From Aeromonas tecta (GTDB taxonomy: Bacteria > Pseudomonadota > Gammaproteobacteria > Enterobacterales > Aeromonadaceae), in the NCBI RefSeq assembly GCF_000820185.1, contig NZ_CDCA01000020.1:714-64713 (forward strand): 64,000 nucleotides of DNA. Direction: 5' to 3'. A model generated the notes under the pieces. It was not told the origin of the DNA. It saw nothing but the letters and a program-made list of their open reading frames with translations, and searched no databases. Position 1 is the stretch's first letter. The number at the start of each line of letters is the position of its first letter. The translations under genes and the position numbers were made by a program. Below are positions 28,466 to 36,750 of this stretch, in pieces.

Positions 28466-29659
28466 ATGTTAGATCAAGCCACCATCGCCGTCATCAAAAG
28501 TACCATCCCTTTGCTCGAATCGGCGGGGCCTGCCCTCACCCAACACTTCTATCAGCGCATGTTCAGCCACAATCCCGAGCTGAAAGATATTTTCAACCTG
28601 GCGCACCAGCGCAGCGGTGGCCAACCGCTGGCCCTGTTCAATGCCGTCGCGGCTTACGCCAAGAATATCGACAACCTGGGTGCCCTCGGTGGCGCGGTAG
28701 AGCGTATCGCCCACAAGCACACCGGCTTCATGATCCAACCGGAACAATATCACATTGTAGGTAGTCATCTCTTGGCCACGCTCAAAGAATTGGGTGGTAG
28801 CGCGGTGACCGACGAGGTGCTGGACGCCTGGGGCAAGGCATATGGCGTGCTGGCCAACATCTTCATCGGCCGCGAGAGCGAGATCTATCAGGAGAGAGCG
28901 ACCCAGGATGGTGGCTGGCAAGGCCCCCGTGCCTTCATCATCAAGCAGAAGCAGGTGGAGAGCGAGCTCATCACCTCCTTCGTGCTAGCGCCGGTCGACG
29001 GCAAGCCGGTGCTGCGCTTCACACCGGGCCAGTACCTCAGCATCCAACTTCGCCACCCGACGCTGGAGTATCAGGAGATCCGCCAGTACTCCCTCTCCGA
29101 TGCCCCCAATGGCCGTGACTACCGCATCAGCGTCAAACGCGAGGCCGATGGTCAGGTCTCCAACCTGCTGCACGACCATCTGCAAGTCGGTGACGAGGTG
29201 GAGCTGATGCCGCCGACCGGCGACTTCGTGCTGCGAGCCGAGGCTGGCACCCCGGTGGTGCTGCTCTCCGCCGGGGTAGGTCTCACCCCCATGTTGAGCA
29301 TGCTCAACCAGTTGCTTGCCAACGGCCATGAGGCCGACATCCGCTGGTTGCACGCCTGCGAGCACGGCGCCCTGCACGCCTTCAAGCAGGAGATCCAGGC
29401 CAAGAGCCAGCAGCACCCCAGACTGCAGAGCCGGATCTGGTATCGCACGCCAGGGGAGCAAGATGTAAAAGGACGAGACTATGACTTTGCCGGCACTCTG
29501 AACCTTGAACAGGTCACCGACCTTATCCCGGCCGATGCCCACTACTATTTCTGTGGCCCGGTTGGCTTCATGAAGGCAGTGAAAGACCAGCTGACCAGCC
29601 TGGGTGTACCTGCCGACAGGCTGCATTACGAGGTGTTCGGCCCCCATCAGGATCTCTGA
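28466..29659 (+). CDS. hmp: Flavohaemoglobin, nitric oxide dioxygenase
   Basis: 397 residues. The N-terminal globin domain (1-140) has the proximal haem ligand His85 (IAHKHTGF). An FAD domain follows with RQYSLSDAPNG, then an NAD domain with GVGLTPMLSMLNQL and YYFCGPVGFM. It oxidises NO to nitrate using O2 and NAD(P)H in the cytoplasm. An AAGGA site lies upstream of the ATG. It is divergent from nsrR and very likely repressed by it through the operator at 28413-28439. It ends in a long perfect hairpin. Confidence 0.97.
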   Translation: MLDQATIAVIKSTIPLLESAGPALTQHFYQRMFSHNPELKDIFNLAHQRSGGQPLALFNAVAAYAKNIDNLGALGGAVERIAHKHTGFMIQPEQYHIVGSHLLATLKELGGSAVTDEVLDAWGKAYGVLANIFIGRESEIYQERATQDGGWQGPRAFIIKQKQVESELITSFVLAPVDGKPVLRFTPGQYLSIQLRHPTLEYQEIRQYSLSDAPNGRDYRISVKREADGQVSNLLHDHLQVGDEVELMPPTGDFVLRAEAGTPVVLLSAGVGLTPMLSMLNQLLANGHEADIRWLHACEHGALHAFKQEIQAKSQQHPRLQSRIWYRTPGEQDVKGRDYDFAGTLNLEQVTDLIPADAHYYFCGPVGFMKAVKDQLTSLGVPADRLHYEVFGPHQDL

Positions 29660-29680
29660 TACAGGCCAGGCAACCTCTGC

Positions 29681-29719
29681 ATACAACAAGGCCCACGCAC
29701 AGCGTGGGCCTTGTTGTAT
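29681..29719. terminator. 18-bp perfect stem terminator between hmp and motX
   Basis: Arms 29681-29698 and 29702-29719 are exact reverse complements with a three-base loop. The core is GGCCCACGC. It lies between the convergent hmp and motX, so it can serve both. The T-rich flank is TTGTTGTAT rather than a pure T run. Confidence 0.8.
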
Positions 29720-29729
29720 CAGAACGGGC

Positions 29730-30665
29730 TTAGTGCATGGCCTTGGCCCGGGCGATGGCATTGGCGGGCATCCGATTGCCGAGCCGGCTAAGCAGACTGG
29801 CGGCCTTCTGGTGAGTGGCCTTGTCACCGATGACAGCGCCGTGCAGCCAGTGGTAAGCCTCCTCGTAGTCGAGCGGACTGCCCATGCCCTGCAGCAGCAT
29901 CTCGACCCATTCGATCTGTGCCCGCTGGAAGCCAAGGCTGGCAGCTTCGCGCATCAGGGTCTCGGCCCGCGCCAGATCTTTTTGCACCAGTATCCCTTTC
30001 CAGTAATAGCGCCCCAGCTGCTCAAGTGCAGGGGCCAACCCCTGATTGGCCGCCTCCCACATATATTGCACCCCGATCTGGGCATCCGGCTTGATGCAGA
30101 CGCCCCAGGCCAGCATGTCCCCCCACAGGAACTGATAAGCAGGGATCTTCATCACAGAGGCGCGCGCCTCGATGTCTTGCGTCAGCTGGCATCTGTCCTG
30201 CTTCACCCGGGTGAGATGGCGCCCCTGCTCTATCCAGTTGAGCAGCTCGTCCTGTCGATAAAGCGGCACCGCCTGCAGATTAGCACCGGTCAGGGGCGCT
30301 GGCGTTGCCGCCTTGGGCAACGGCACCGCAGCGGGTGCGGTGGGCAGTGGCGCCGCCGGTACGATAGTTGGCGACGCCGCTGGTACGGGAACAGGAGCCA
30401 CGGGTAGCGGCGAGGTGGCAACGGTGGAGGCAATCGATGGGGCAGCGGCTGGCACAGTTGCCAGAGGCGCCGTCGCAGACAATGCAGCAGGTTCGCTAGA
30501 GGATGCCGTGGTGACGGCAACGGCGGCTGCAGCCGCAGACGCCGGGCTGGCAGTAGTCGGCGCTGGTGGCGGCTGGGTTGGCGAGGCGGACGACACCGGC
30601 TCAGCCCCCTGCAAGGGAAGGCTGCATAAACAGATAAGGCCGACGAGGGTACTGGGTTTCATCAT
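29730..30665 (-). CDS. motX: Sodium-driven flagellar motor protein MotX with a Pro/Ala-rich insertion
   Basis: 311 residues from the ATG at 30665 (MMKPSTLVGLICLC), six bases after AGGAG. A signal peptide is followed by about 100 residues almost entirely Ala, Pro, Val, Ser and Thr. The MotX body comes next: CQLTQDIEARASVMKIPAYQFLWGDMLAWGVC, then Sel1-type repeats (ALEQLGRYYWKGILVQKD, GSPLDYEEAYHWLHGAV). MotX forms the periplasmic T ring with MotY around the polar flagellar basal body and anchors the PomA/PomB stator. Vibrio MotX is about 210 residues, so the low-complexity stretch accounts for the extra length. No other flagellar gene is near. Confidence 0.9.
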   Translation of the reverse strand: MMKPSTLVGLICLCSLPLQGAEPVSSASPTQPPPAPTTASPASAAAAAVAVTTASSSEPAALSATAPLATVPAAAPSIASTVATSPLPVAPVPVPAASPTIVPAAPLPTAPAAVPLPKAATPAPLTGANLQAVPLYRQDELLNWIEQGRHLTRVKQDRCQLTQDIEARASVMKIPAYQFLWGDMLAWGVCIKPDAQIGVQYMWEAANQGLAPALEQLGRYYWKGILVQKDLARAETLMREAASLGFQRAQIEWVEMLLQGMGSPLDYEEAYHWLHGAVIGDKATHQKAASLLSRLGNRMPANAIARAKAMH

Positions 30666-30753
30666 AGAGATCTCCTGCTGCCCTCGGTTATCGGCCGCAG
30701 ATCCCATCTCCTTAGCCCCCCGATTGGCCCACCTACTGGATCGCCAAAATGAC

Positions 30754-30775
30754 AAAGGGGAGCCGAAGCTCCCCT
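30754..30775 (-). terminator. Intrinsic terminator after mdh
   Basis: The stem AGGGGAGC/GCTCCCCT has a CGAA-type tetraloop. On the minus strand it is followed by TTTGTCATTTT. It lies 18 bp past the mdh stop. Confidence 0.8.
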
Positions 30776-30792
30776 CATGAACAGTCTTCGAC

Positions 30793-31728
30793 TTATTTGA
30801 CGAAGTCGATGCCCAGCTGGATGTCAGCCTTCAGGGTGGCCAGCATGCTGTTCATCGCCTCTTGTTCGAAGGCGCTCAGCTTGCCGTAGTCCAGCACGGT
30901 TTCGACGCCGTTCTTGCCCAGCAGGATGGGCTGCGCGAAGAAGGTAGCGTGCTCGCCGTTGCCTTCGACATAGGCGCATTCGATGACGTTGGCTTCACCC
31001 TGCAGACCCTTGATCAGGGACAGACCGAAGCGGCACGCCGCCTGACCCATGGACAGGGTGGCAGAACCGCCACCGGCCTTGGCTTCCACCACTTCGGTAC
31101 CGGCATTCTGGATGCGCTTGGTCATGGCGGCTGCCTCTTCGGCAGTGAAGTTGGCGCCTTCGATCTGGGACAGCAGCGGCAGAATGGTCACGCCACTATG
31201 GCCGCCGATCACGTTGACACGGATCTTGTCGATGTTCAGACCCTTGGCCTCGGCCACGAAGGTCTCGCCACGGATGACGTCCAGGGTGGTGACACCGAAC
31301 AGGCGACGCTTGTCATAGACACCGGCCTTCTTCAACACTTCGGCAGCGATGGCGACCGTGGTGTTGACCGGGTTGGTGATGATGCCGATCAGTGCCTTCG
31401 GGCAAGTCGCGGCACATTTTTCCACCAGATTCTTGACGATACCGGCGTTGATATTGAACAGGTCGGAACGGTCCATGCCGGGCTTGCGCGCCACACCGGC
31501 AGAGATCAGCACGACATCGGCGCCGACCAGAGCCGGGCTCGGATCTTCACCGCAGAAACCTTTTACTTTCACGTCAGTCGGGATGTGGCTCAGATCGGCT
31601 GCCACACCGGGAGTGACCGGGGCAATGTCATACAGGCTCAATTCGGAACCAGCTGGCAGGCGATTTTTCAACAGCAGAGCGAGGGCTTGGCCAATGCCAC
31701 CAGCGGCACCCAGAACGGCAACTTTCAT
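30793..31728 (-). CDS. mdh: Malate dehydrogenase
   Basis: 311 residues from the ATG at 31728 ([20 protein letters not shown]), which follows GGAG; six upstream codons of open frame are ignored. The NAD-binding glycine motif is at 7-13. The substrate arginines are in [15 protein letters not shown], and the catalytic His in [14 protein letters not shown]. It converts malate and NAD+ to oxaloacetate in the TCA cycle. In E. coli mdh lies directly beside argR; here the art operon has been placed between them. Confidence 0.98.
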   Translation of the reverse strand: MKVAVLGAAGGIGQALALLLKNRLPAGSELSLYDIAPVTPGVAADLSHIPTDVKVKGFCGEDPSPALVGADVVLISAGVARKPGMDRSDLFNINAGIVKNLVEKCAATCPKALIGIITNPVNTTVAIAAEVLKKAGVYDKRRLFGVTTLDVIRGETFVAEAKGLNIDKIRVNVIGGHSGVTILPLLSQIEGANFTAEEAAAMTKRIQNAGTEVVEAKAGGGSATLSMGQAACRFGLSLIKGLQGEANVIECAYVEGNGEHATFFAQPILLGKNGVETVLDYGKLSAFEQEAMNSMLATLKADIQLGIDFVK

Positions 31729-31921
31729 GATCAACTCCATGTTCAAGCGTAGGTTTAAGGTTGTTTCTTGTTGGGAAGAAGGCTGTTTCTTATTGTGCGC
31801 CTCACCTTAAAGGATCCCCTGATAAAAAACAATCTGATAACAGTTGTAATCACAGGTTCTGTGAGCCAGGGAACAAGCGGTGACGAAAAGAGAGAGGAAT
31901 CTGCGATAAATGGGACGGAAA

Positions 31922-31938
31922 GCACAGATTTTCTGTGC
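31922..31938. terminator. Short hairpin after artM
   Basis: The stem GCACAGA/TCTGTGC has a three-base loop, 34 bp past the artM stop and upstream of mdh. On the minus strand it is followed by CTTTCC only, so termination may be weak and some read-through from art into mdh is possible. Confidence 0.4.
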
Positions 31939-31971
31939 CTTCCCTTCCATTAAGGGGTAAATACGACTGCT

Positions 31972-32634
31972 TTAGGCCTGGAATGCCAGCGCTCTGCGCT
32001 CGCACCAACGGAAACCAATTGTTAACAATCCATTCATGGTCAGATAGAGGGCTCCGGCCACGGTGAACACCGCCAAGGTGTCATAAGTCTGGGCATTGAG
32101 ACGCTGGGCCAGCCCCATGATGTCCATGATGGTGATGGTGCTGGCCAGCGAGCTGCCCTTGAGCACCAGGATCACCTCATTGGAGTAGGCGGGCACCAGC
32201 CGGCGAGCGGCATGGCGAGCCTTCATCCACAGGGTTTGTCCGGCCGAGAAGCCGAGTGCCCGGCAAGCCTCCACCTCACCGGCGGGGATGGTATCGAGCG
32301 CCCCCTTGAACAGCCGGGTGGAATAGGCGGCGGTGTTGAAACCCAGCGCCAGCACGGCGCAGAACCAAGGCTGCTTGAGCAGCGGCCACAGCGGCCCGGA
32401 CTTGAGCCATTCAAACTGGCCAGGCCCGTAGTAGATGAGGAAGATCTGGATCAGCAGCGGCGTGCCGGTGAAGATCAGCACCCATAGCTGTACCAGCTGA
32501 GTCGCCACCGGAATACGGCGCTCCAGCACCCAGGTCATGCCGACCGCCAGCAACACGCCGAGCAGCAGGCTGAAGAAGGTCAACTGCAAAGTGATCGCCA
32601 GACCACCCAGCAGGGTCATGAGATAGTCCTGCAT
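31972..32634 (-). CDS. artM: Arginine ABC transporter permease ArtM
   Basis: 220 residues from the ATG at 32634 (MQDYLMTLLGGLAITLQLTF), six bases after GGAGG. The permease domain of the polar amino acid type has five membrane segments and the ATPase-contact loop EVEACRALGFSAGQTLWMKARHAARRLVPAYSNEVILVLKGSSL. It forms the channel with ArtQ; ArtI delivers arginine and ArtP supplies energy. The sequence just upstream contains a second, decayed copy of the artQ end/artM start. Confidence 0.94.
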   Translation of the reverse strand: MQDYLMTLLGGLAITLQLTFFSLLLGVLLAVGMTWVLERRIPVATQLVQLWVLIFTGTPLLIQIFLIYYGPGQFEWLKSGPLWPLLKQPWFCAVLALGFNTAAYSTRLFKGALDTIPAGEVEACRALGFSAGQTLWMKARHAARRLVPAYSNEVILVLKGSSLASTITIMDIMGLAQRLNAQTYDTLAVFTVAGALYLTMNGLLTIGFRWCERRALAFQA

Positions 32635-32818
32635 GGTTAGCCTCCGTAACGACGGGTATAACAGGATGCCGGCTTGAACCCGCATTCACTCAGCTGACTG
32701 AAAACGGTCGGTTCCTGGGTGATCACTAATCCCCCCAGCAGGGTCATGAGATAGTCCTGCATGGTCAGCCTCCGTAGCGACGGGTATAGCGGGCAGCCTG
32801 CTTGAGCCCGAACTCGCT
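32591..32818. repeat. 128-bp tandem duplication of the artQ/artM junction
   Basis: Sequence 32591-32690 recurs at 32719-32818 with a 128-bp offset. From 32608 onward 32 bases are identical, including the SD and ATG of artM; identity then falls to about 75-80 percent. The copy nearer artQ contains the true artQ end. The copy nearer artM contains a mutated artQ end followed by the true artM start. Confidence 0.85.
32637..32762 (-). pseudogene. 41-codon chimeric remnant: artM start fused to artQ end
   Basis: ATG at 32762 behind GGAGG encodes MQDYLMTLLGGL (the ArtM N-terminus), continues through unrelated sequence and ends CYTRRYGG like ArtQ. The stop is two bases before the real artM ATG. It was created by the tandem duplication. 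Because it keeps a good SD and ends right at artM, it may be translated and could couple artQ to artM translation. It could equally be an inert scar. Confidence 0.6.
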
Positions 32819-33415
32819 CACCAGACTGATCGCCAGATAGATGAGGGCCGCGGCGGCATACCAGGTGAAGGGTTCATAGGTGCTGGCCGAGGCCATCTGC
32901 GCCTGACGCATCATCTCGTTCACCCCGATGAGGGAGACCAGCGCCGTGTCTTTGAGCAGCACCAGCCACTGGTTGCCGAGCCCCGGCAGGGCATGACGCC
33001 AGGCCTGAGGCAGCACGATGCGAAAGAAGATGTGCGCCTTGCCCAACCCCAGCGCCAGCGCCGCCAGCCGTTGCCCGGCAGGCACCGCATTGAGCGCCGC
33101 ACGCAGGGTCTGGGTGGCATAGCTGGCAAACAGCAGGGAGAGCGCCAGCACGCCGCAGGCGAAGGGGCTGAACTCCACATACTCGCCAGTGATGAGGAAC
33201 AGCACCTGGGTCGAGCCGAAGTAGATGAACAGTACCACCAGCAGCTCGGGCAGGCCCCGGATCAGCGTGGTCAGGGTGGCCACCGGCCACACCAACCAGC
33301 TACGTTTGCTGAGCTCGGCGGCGCTGAACGCCAGCGCCAACACCATGCCCCCGACCAGTGATGCCAAGGCCAGCCCCAGGGTCATCCAGGCTGCATCCAA
33401 CAACAGGCTCAACAT
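32765..33415 (-). CDS. artQ: Arginine ABC transporter permease ArtQ
   Basis: 216 residues with five membrane segments. It has the ATPase-contact loop AGQRLAALALGLGKAHIFFRIVLPQAWRHALPGLGNQWLVLLKDTAL, characteristic of polar amino acid permeases. It starts 3 bp after the artI stop, so it is cotranscribed with artP and artI. Its end is duplicated downstream. The partner is ArtM; the solute is arginine, as judged by the operon and the ARG boxes. Confidence 0.93.
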   Translation of the reverse strand: MLSLLLDAAWMTLGLALASLVGGMVLALAFSAAELSKRSWLVWPVATLTTLIRGLPELLVVLFIYFGSTQVLFLITGEYVEFSPFACGVLALSLLFASYATQTLRAALNAVPAGQRLAALALGLGKAHIFFRIVLPQAWRHALPGLGNQWLVLLKDTALVSLIGVNEMMRQAQMASASTYEPFTWYAAAALIYLAISLVSEFGLKQAARYTRRYGG

Positions 33416-33418
33416 GGC

Positions 33419-34156
33419 TTACTGCGCGAAGTATTTGTCGAAGACTTTCTGATAGGTGCCGTTGGCCTTGATCTCGGCCAGCCCCTTGTTCAGCTGAGTC
33501 AGCAGCTCCTGATTGTCCTTGGCCACCGCGATACCAAAACCGGTACCGAAGTACTTGGCGTCGGTGACCGGGGTACCGATGACACCATAATCCTTGTGCT
33601 GCTTGAGCCACTCGGCGGCGACGGCGGTATCGGCAAAGACGCCATCGGTACGGCCATTCATCATGTCGAGGAAGGCGCTCTGGTAGCTGGCGTAGGGCAC
33701 GGTCAACAGACCTTTGCTGATCCAGTTATCTACCAGGTAGGACTGGTGAGAGCTGCCGTTTTGCACGCCGACAGTCTTGTCGACCAAGTCTTCCGGCCCC
33801 TTGAAGGCACCCTTCTTGGTCACGAACACCGCGGAGTTCACATAATAGATGTCGGAGAAATCGACCTGGGCGGCCCGCTCCGGGGTCACGTCCATGGCGG
33901 CGATGGCAGCATCGTAGCGACGGAACTTGAGGCTGGGGATCAGGCTGTCAAAGGCCTGGTTGTGGAAGCTGCACTCCAGCTTGACCTGGGCGCAGATGGC
34001 GCGGGCCAGATCGATGTCGAAACCCTGGAACTCGTTCTTGTCGTCCAGGTATTCGAACGGTGCATAAGTAGCCTCGGTGGCGAACTTGATCTCTTTGGCC
34101 ATTACCGAGGTGCTCAACAGGCCCATGGCCGCAACCAACAACAGACTCTTTTTCAT
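33419..34156 (-). CDS. artI: Periplasmic arginine-binding protein
   Basis: 245 residues. The signal peptide MKKSLLLVAAMGLLSTSVMA is followed by KEIKFATEATYAPFEYLDDKNEFQGFDIDLA, the start of SBP_bac_3 amino-acid-binding proteins. The conserved IPSLKFRRYDAAIAAMDVTPERAAQVDFSD stretch is present, and the size fits ArtI/ArtJ. It captures L-arginine in the periplasm for ArtQM-P. One binding protein gene is present, versus artI and artJ in E. coli, so specificity between the two forms is not decided here. Confidence 0.92.
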   Translation of the reverse strand: MKKSLLLVAAMGLLSTSVMAKEIKFATEATYAPFEYLDDKNEFQGFDIDLARAICAQVKLECSFHNQAFDSLIPSLKFRRYDAAIAAMDVTPERAAQVDFSDIYYVNSAVFVTKKGAFKGPEDLVDKTVGVQNGSSHQSYLVDNWISKGLLTVPYASYQSAFLDMMNGRTDGVFADTAVAAEWLKQHKDYGVIGTPVTDAKYFGTGFGIAVAKDNQELLTQLNKGLAEIKANGTYQKVFDKYFAQ

Positions 34157-34180
34157 GACAGCTTCCTTATCGATTCAATA

Positions 34181-34921
34181 TCAATGCATCAAGAATTCGG
34201 CAAACCGGCTGGTTTGCGGGGCCTGGAAGATAGCGGCGCTACCGGATTCGATGATCCGCCCCTTCTCCAGATAAATCACCTGACTGGCAACCTTGCGGGC
34301 AAATTCCACCTCGTGGGTGACCACCACCTGGGTGATGCCGGTCTGGCTGAGGGTACGGATGATCTCCGCCACCTCCTTGGTTATTTCAGGATCGAGCGCC
34401 GCTGTGGGTTCGTCAAACAGCAGCACTTGCGGATCCATCATCAGGGTGCGAGCGATGGCCACCCGTTGCTGTTGACCGCCGGACAGACGAGCCGGCCAGG
34501 CGTCCCGTTTGTCGGCCAGCTGCAGCTGGGTCAGCAGGTAGAGGCCCTTCTCGATGGCCGCGTCCTTGCTCATACCGAGCACCTTGACGGGCGCCTCGAT
34601 GAGGTTCTCCATCACGGTCAGATGCGGCCAGAGATTGTACTGCTGGAACACCATGCCTACCTTGCGACGCAGCGCCTGTGCCTGACGGCTGAATTCCGCT
34701 GGGGACAGGGTGGACGGGAAAGAAAATTCACTGTCGCCGATGCGCAGTACACCGGTATCCGGAGTGTCCAGCAGGTTCATCATGCGCAGCAGCGAACTCT
34801 TGCCCGCACCGCTTGGGCCCAGTAATACCAAGGTCTCGCCGGGTGCGGTCTTGAAGCTGACCTGCTGTAGTACCGGCACCTTGTGCCAGGACTTTTCGAT
34901 ACCGATTAATTCAATACCCAT
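34181..34921 (-). CDS. artP: Arginine ABC transporter ATP-binding protein
   Basis: 246 residues from the ATG at 34921 (MGIELIGIEKSWHK); a TTG three codons upstream overlaps an ARG box and is less likely. Walker A is GPSGAGKSS near residue 36, the signature LSGGQQQRVAIARTLMM, and Walker B LLFDEPTAALDPE. It powers arginine uptake. It is the first gene of artPIQM, facing argR across a 200-bp gap with ARG boxes, so ArgR-arginine repression is expected. Confidence 0.94.
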   Translation of the reverse strand: MGIELIGIEKSWHKVPVLQQVSFKTAPGETLVLLGPSGAGKSSLLRMMNLLDTPDTGVLRIGDSEFSFPSTLSPAEFSRQAQALRRKVGMVFQQYNLWPHLTVMENLIEAPVKVLGMSKDAAIEKGLYLLTQLQLADKRDAWPARLSGGQQQRVAIARTLMMDPQVLLFDEPTAALDPEITKEVAEIIRTLSQTGITQVVVTHEVEFARKVASQVIYLEKGRIIESGSAAIFQAPQTSRFAEFLMH

Positions 34922-34929
34922 ACAACCCA

Positions 34930-35010
34930 ATTGAATAAGTTTTCAAAATTTCGTCCTGATTTTAGCTGCAAGGTGGGTGGATGCAAGCTAAATTTGAATC
35001 GATATGCAGA
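34930..35010. promoter_or_regulatory. ARG boxes between artP and argR
   Basis: Two 18-bp sites resemble the ArgR consensus TNTGAATWWWWATTCANW: 34930-34947 (core TGAATAAGTTTTCA) and 34993-35010 (core TGAATCGATATGCA). A further half-site TATGAAT lies at 35041-35047. ArgR hexamers normally bind paired boxes, here 63 bp apart. The sites can serve both artPIQM repression and argR autoregulation. Confidence 0.6.
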
Positions 35011-35121
35011 ACAAGCGCCGCTTCCTTGCCAAAATAGGCATATGAATGCAAAATAGCAGCGCTGTTCGTATCTGCCGCCTGAGCGTGACAGGCGGTCACA
35101 CCCCTCATTCGTGAGTCCAAG

Positions 35122-35592
35122 ATGAAACATAACGACAAGCAAGAAAAACTGGCCAAGGCCTTTAAAGCCCTGCTGAAAGAGGAGCGTTTTGGCTCCCAGG
35201 CAGAGATAGTCACCGCCTTGCAAGAGATGGGCTTCGAGAACATCAACCAATCCAAGGTCTCGCGCATGCTGAGCCGCTTCGGCGCCGTTCGCACCCGCAA
35301 TGCCAAGATGGAGATGGTTTACTGCCTGCCGGTGGAGCTGGGTGTCCCCACCACCTCCAGCCCGCTCAAGAACCTGGTACTGGATGTCGACCACAACGGC
35401 GCCCTGGTGGTGATCCACACCAGCCCTGGCGCGGCCCAGCTAATCGCCCGCCTGCTCGACTCCCTCGGCAAGGCCGAAGGGATCCTCGGTACCATCGCCG
35501 GTGATGACACCATCTTCATCACCCCGACCAGCGATACCGACATCGAAGAGCTCTACCTCTCGGCGCTCGAGCTGTTCGAACAGACCCCTTAA
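35122..35592 (+). CDS. argR: Arginine repressor
   Basis: 156 residues, the E. coli length. The N-terminal winged helix has [39 protein letters not shown]. The C-terminal oligomerisation/arginine-binding domain has [34 protein letters not shown], with the GDD arginine site. It represses arginine biosynthesis and transport and is an accessory factor in plasmid dimer resolution in enterics. It is divergent from artP, with candidate ARG boxes in between. Confidence 0.97.
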   Translation: MKHNDKQEKLAKAFKALLKEERFGSQAEIVTALQEMGFENINQSKVSRMLSRFGAVRTRNAKMEMVYCLPVELGVPTTSSPLKNLVLDVDHNGALVVIHTSPGAAQLIARLLDSLGKAEGILGTIAGDDTIFITPTSDTDIEELYLSALELFEQTP

Positions 35593-35627
35593 TCAGGTGG
35601 CGGCCCGATGGGCGCCATAAACTGAAC

Positions 35628-35656
35628 GAAAAATCCCGGCCTAGGCCGGGGTTTTT
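35628..35656 (+). terminator. Intrinsic terminator after argR
   Basis: The palindrome CCCGGCCTAGGCCGGG is preceded by an A run and followed by T5. It lies about 40 bp past the argR stop. Confidence 0.9.
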
Positions 35657-35788
35657 GTTATCTGTGCGGCCTGCTTGCCGCCTGTCTTGCACAAGGGCTT
35701 TGCTGCCCGGCGCTATAAATGAGCCGACAGGGTCGAGGCCCGCCACAGACCGCCCATTTCGGCTCATTTTTTCAGCGCATTCGTGCTG

Positions 35789-36694
35789 TTATTTCCCCTG
35801 TGACAGCAGGAAATCTTGCGAGGGTGCGAAGAGAGCTACCCCCGTCACTGCCTTGGTGAAGCGCAGCAGATGATCGAAATGGCTGCCCTCCCCCTTATAC
35901 ATGCTGGCCAGCATGGCGTTGAAGTGCTGCGGGGTGCGGCAGCAGGAGATGAAATAGAGCCCCTGCTCGCGCATGGTGCCCCAGGGCATGCTCTGGCGCA
36001 GGATCTCCATGGACTCGCCCTTCGGAGTCTTGAGGTTGACCCGCTTGATGTGGGAGGTGAGCGGCTTGTTGGCAGACTCATACTCGATGTTGTCGACCTT
36101 GGTACGACCTATGATGTCTTCCTGCTCCTTCAGCGCCAGCTTCTCCCATTCGTGCAGGGCATGCACCCAGCGCTGCACATGGATGTAAGAGCCGCCGGCA
36201 AACTCGCCGCCCTCCAGCAGTGCCACTTCGGCACGGTGCTCGCCCTGCGGGTTCTCGGTGCCATCGACGAAACCGGTCAGATCCCGGCAATCCTGATTGC
36301 GGAAGCCGTTGACCTCTTCGGCAAGCGTGACCAGACCCGCCAGCAGCGCCATGACGCGGTGACCGGCGTGATGCAGCACATCCACCCGGTCGGCGCGCAG
36401 TTGCACGAACAAGTCGAACGGAGTGTTCGGTGCCTCTTGACCATTGGCGGACTGCGCCATAAAGCCACGGAACTGGGGTGGCCGAGCGGCCGGATAGATG
36501 GCATCCCAGCCTTCGGCGCCCACGGCGACCAGGCCAGTGAAAGCGGCGTCGGGGAAATCGGCACTCACCGCGTCCCACAGGACGGGCAACTTGGCCAGAC
36601 GGGCGGCCAGCTCGGCGCCGTCACCGGTGCGATTGAACATCAGATAGAGGGCATGCAGATTCGGCTCTGCACAGATCCCGGCTTGGGCTTTCAT
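35789..36694 (-). CDS. yfeX: DyP-type haem peroxidase, YfeX-like
   Basis: 301 residues from the ATG at 36694 (MKAQAGICAEPNLHALYLM), behind GGAGAG. The DyP signature GFVDGTENP is at about 141-149, with the distal Asp. The proximal haem ligand fits His215 in PLTSHIKRV, the same number as E. coli YfeX. Cytoplasmic, no Tat signal. YfeX oxidises porphyrinogens; release of iron from haem has been claimed and disputed. It lies 57 bp downstream of fbpABC on the same strand, so it could be part of an iron-regulated unit. Confidence 0.9.
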   Translation of the reverse strand: MKAQAGICAEPNLHALYLMFNRTGDGAELAARLAKLPVLWDAVSADFPDAAFTGLVAVGAEGWDAIYPAARPPQFRGFMAQSANGQEAPNTPFDLFVQLRADRVDVLHHAGHRVMALLAGLVTLAEEVNGFRNQDCRDLTGFVDGTENPQGEHRAEVALLEGGEFAGGSYIHVQRWVHALHEWEKLALKEQEDIIGRTKVDNIEYESANKPLTSHIKRVNLKTPKGESMEILRQSMPWGTMREQGLYFISCCRTPQHFNAMLASMYKGEGSHFDHLLRFTKAVTGVALFAPSQDFLLSQGK

Positions 36695-36750
36695 TTCTCT
36701 CTCCAAAGACATGGGCTATGGGCGTGGCGCGATTATAAACCGGAATGAGG

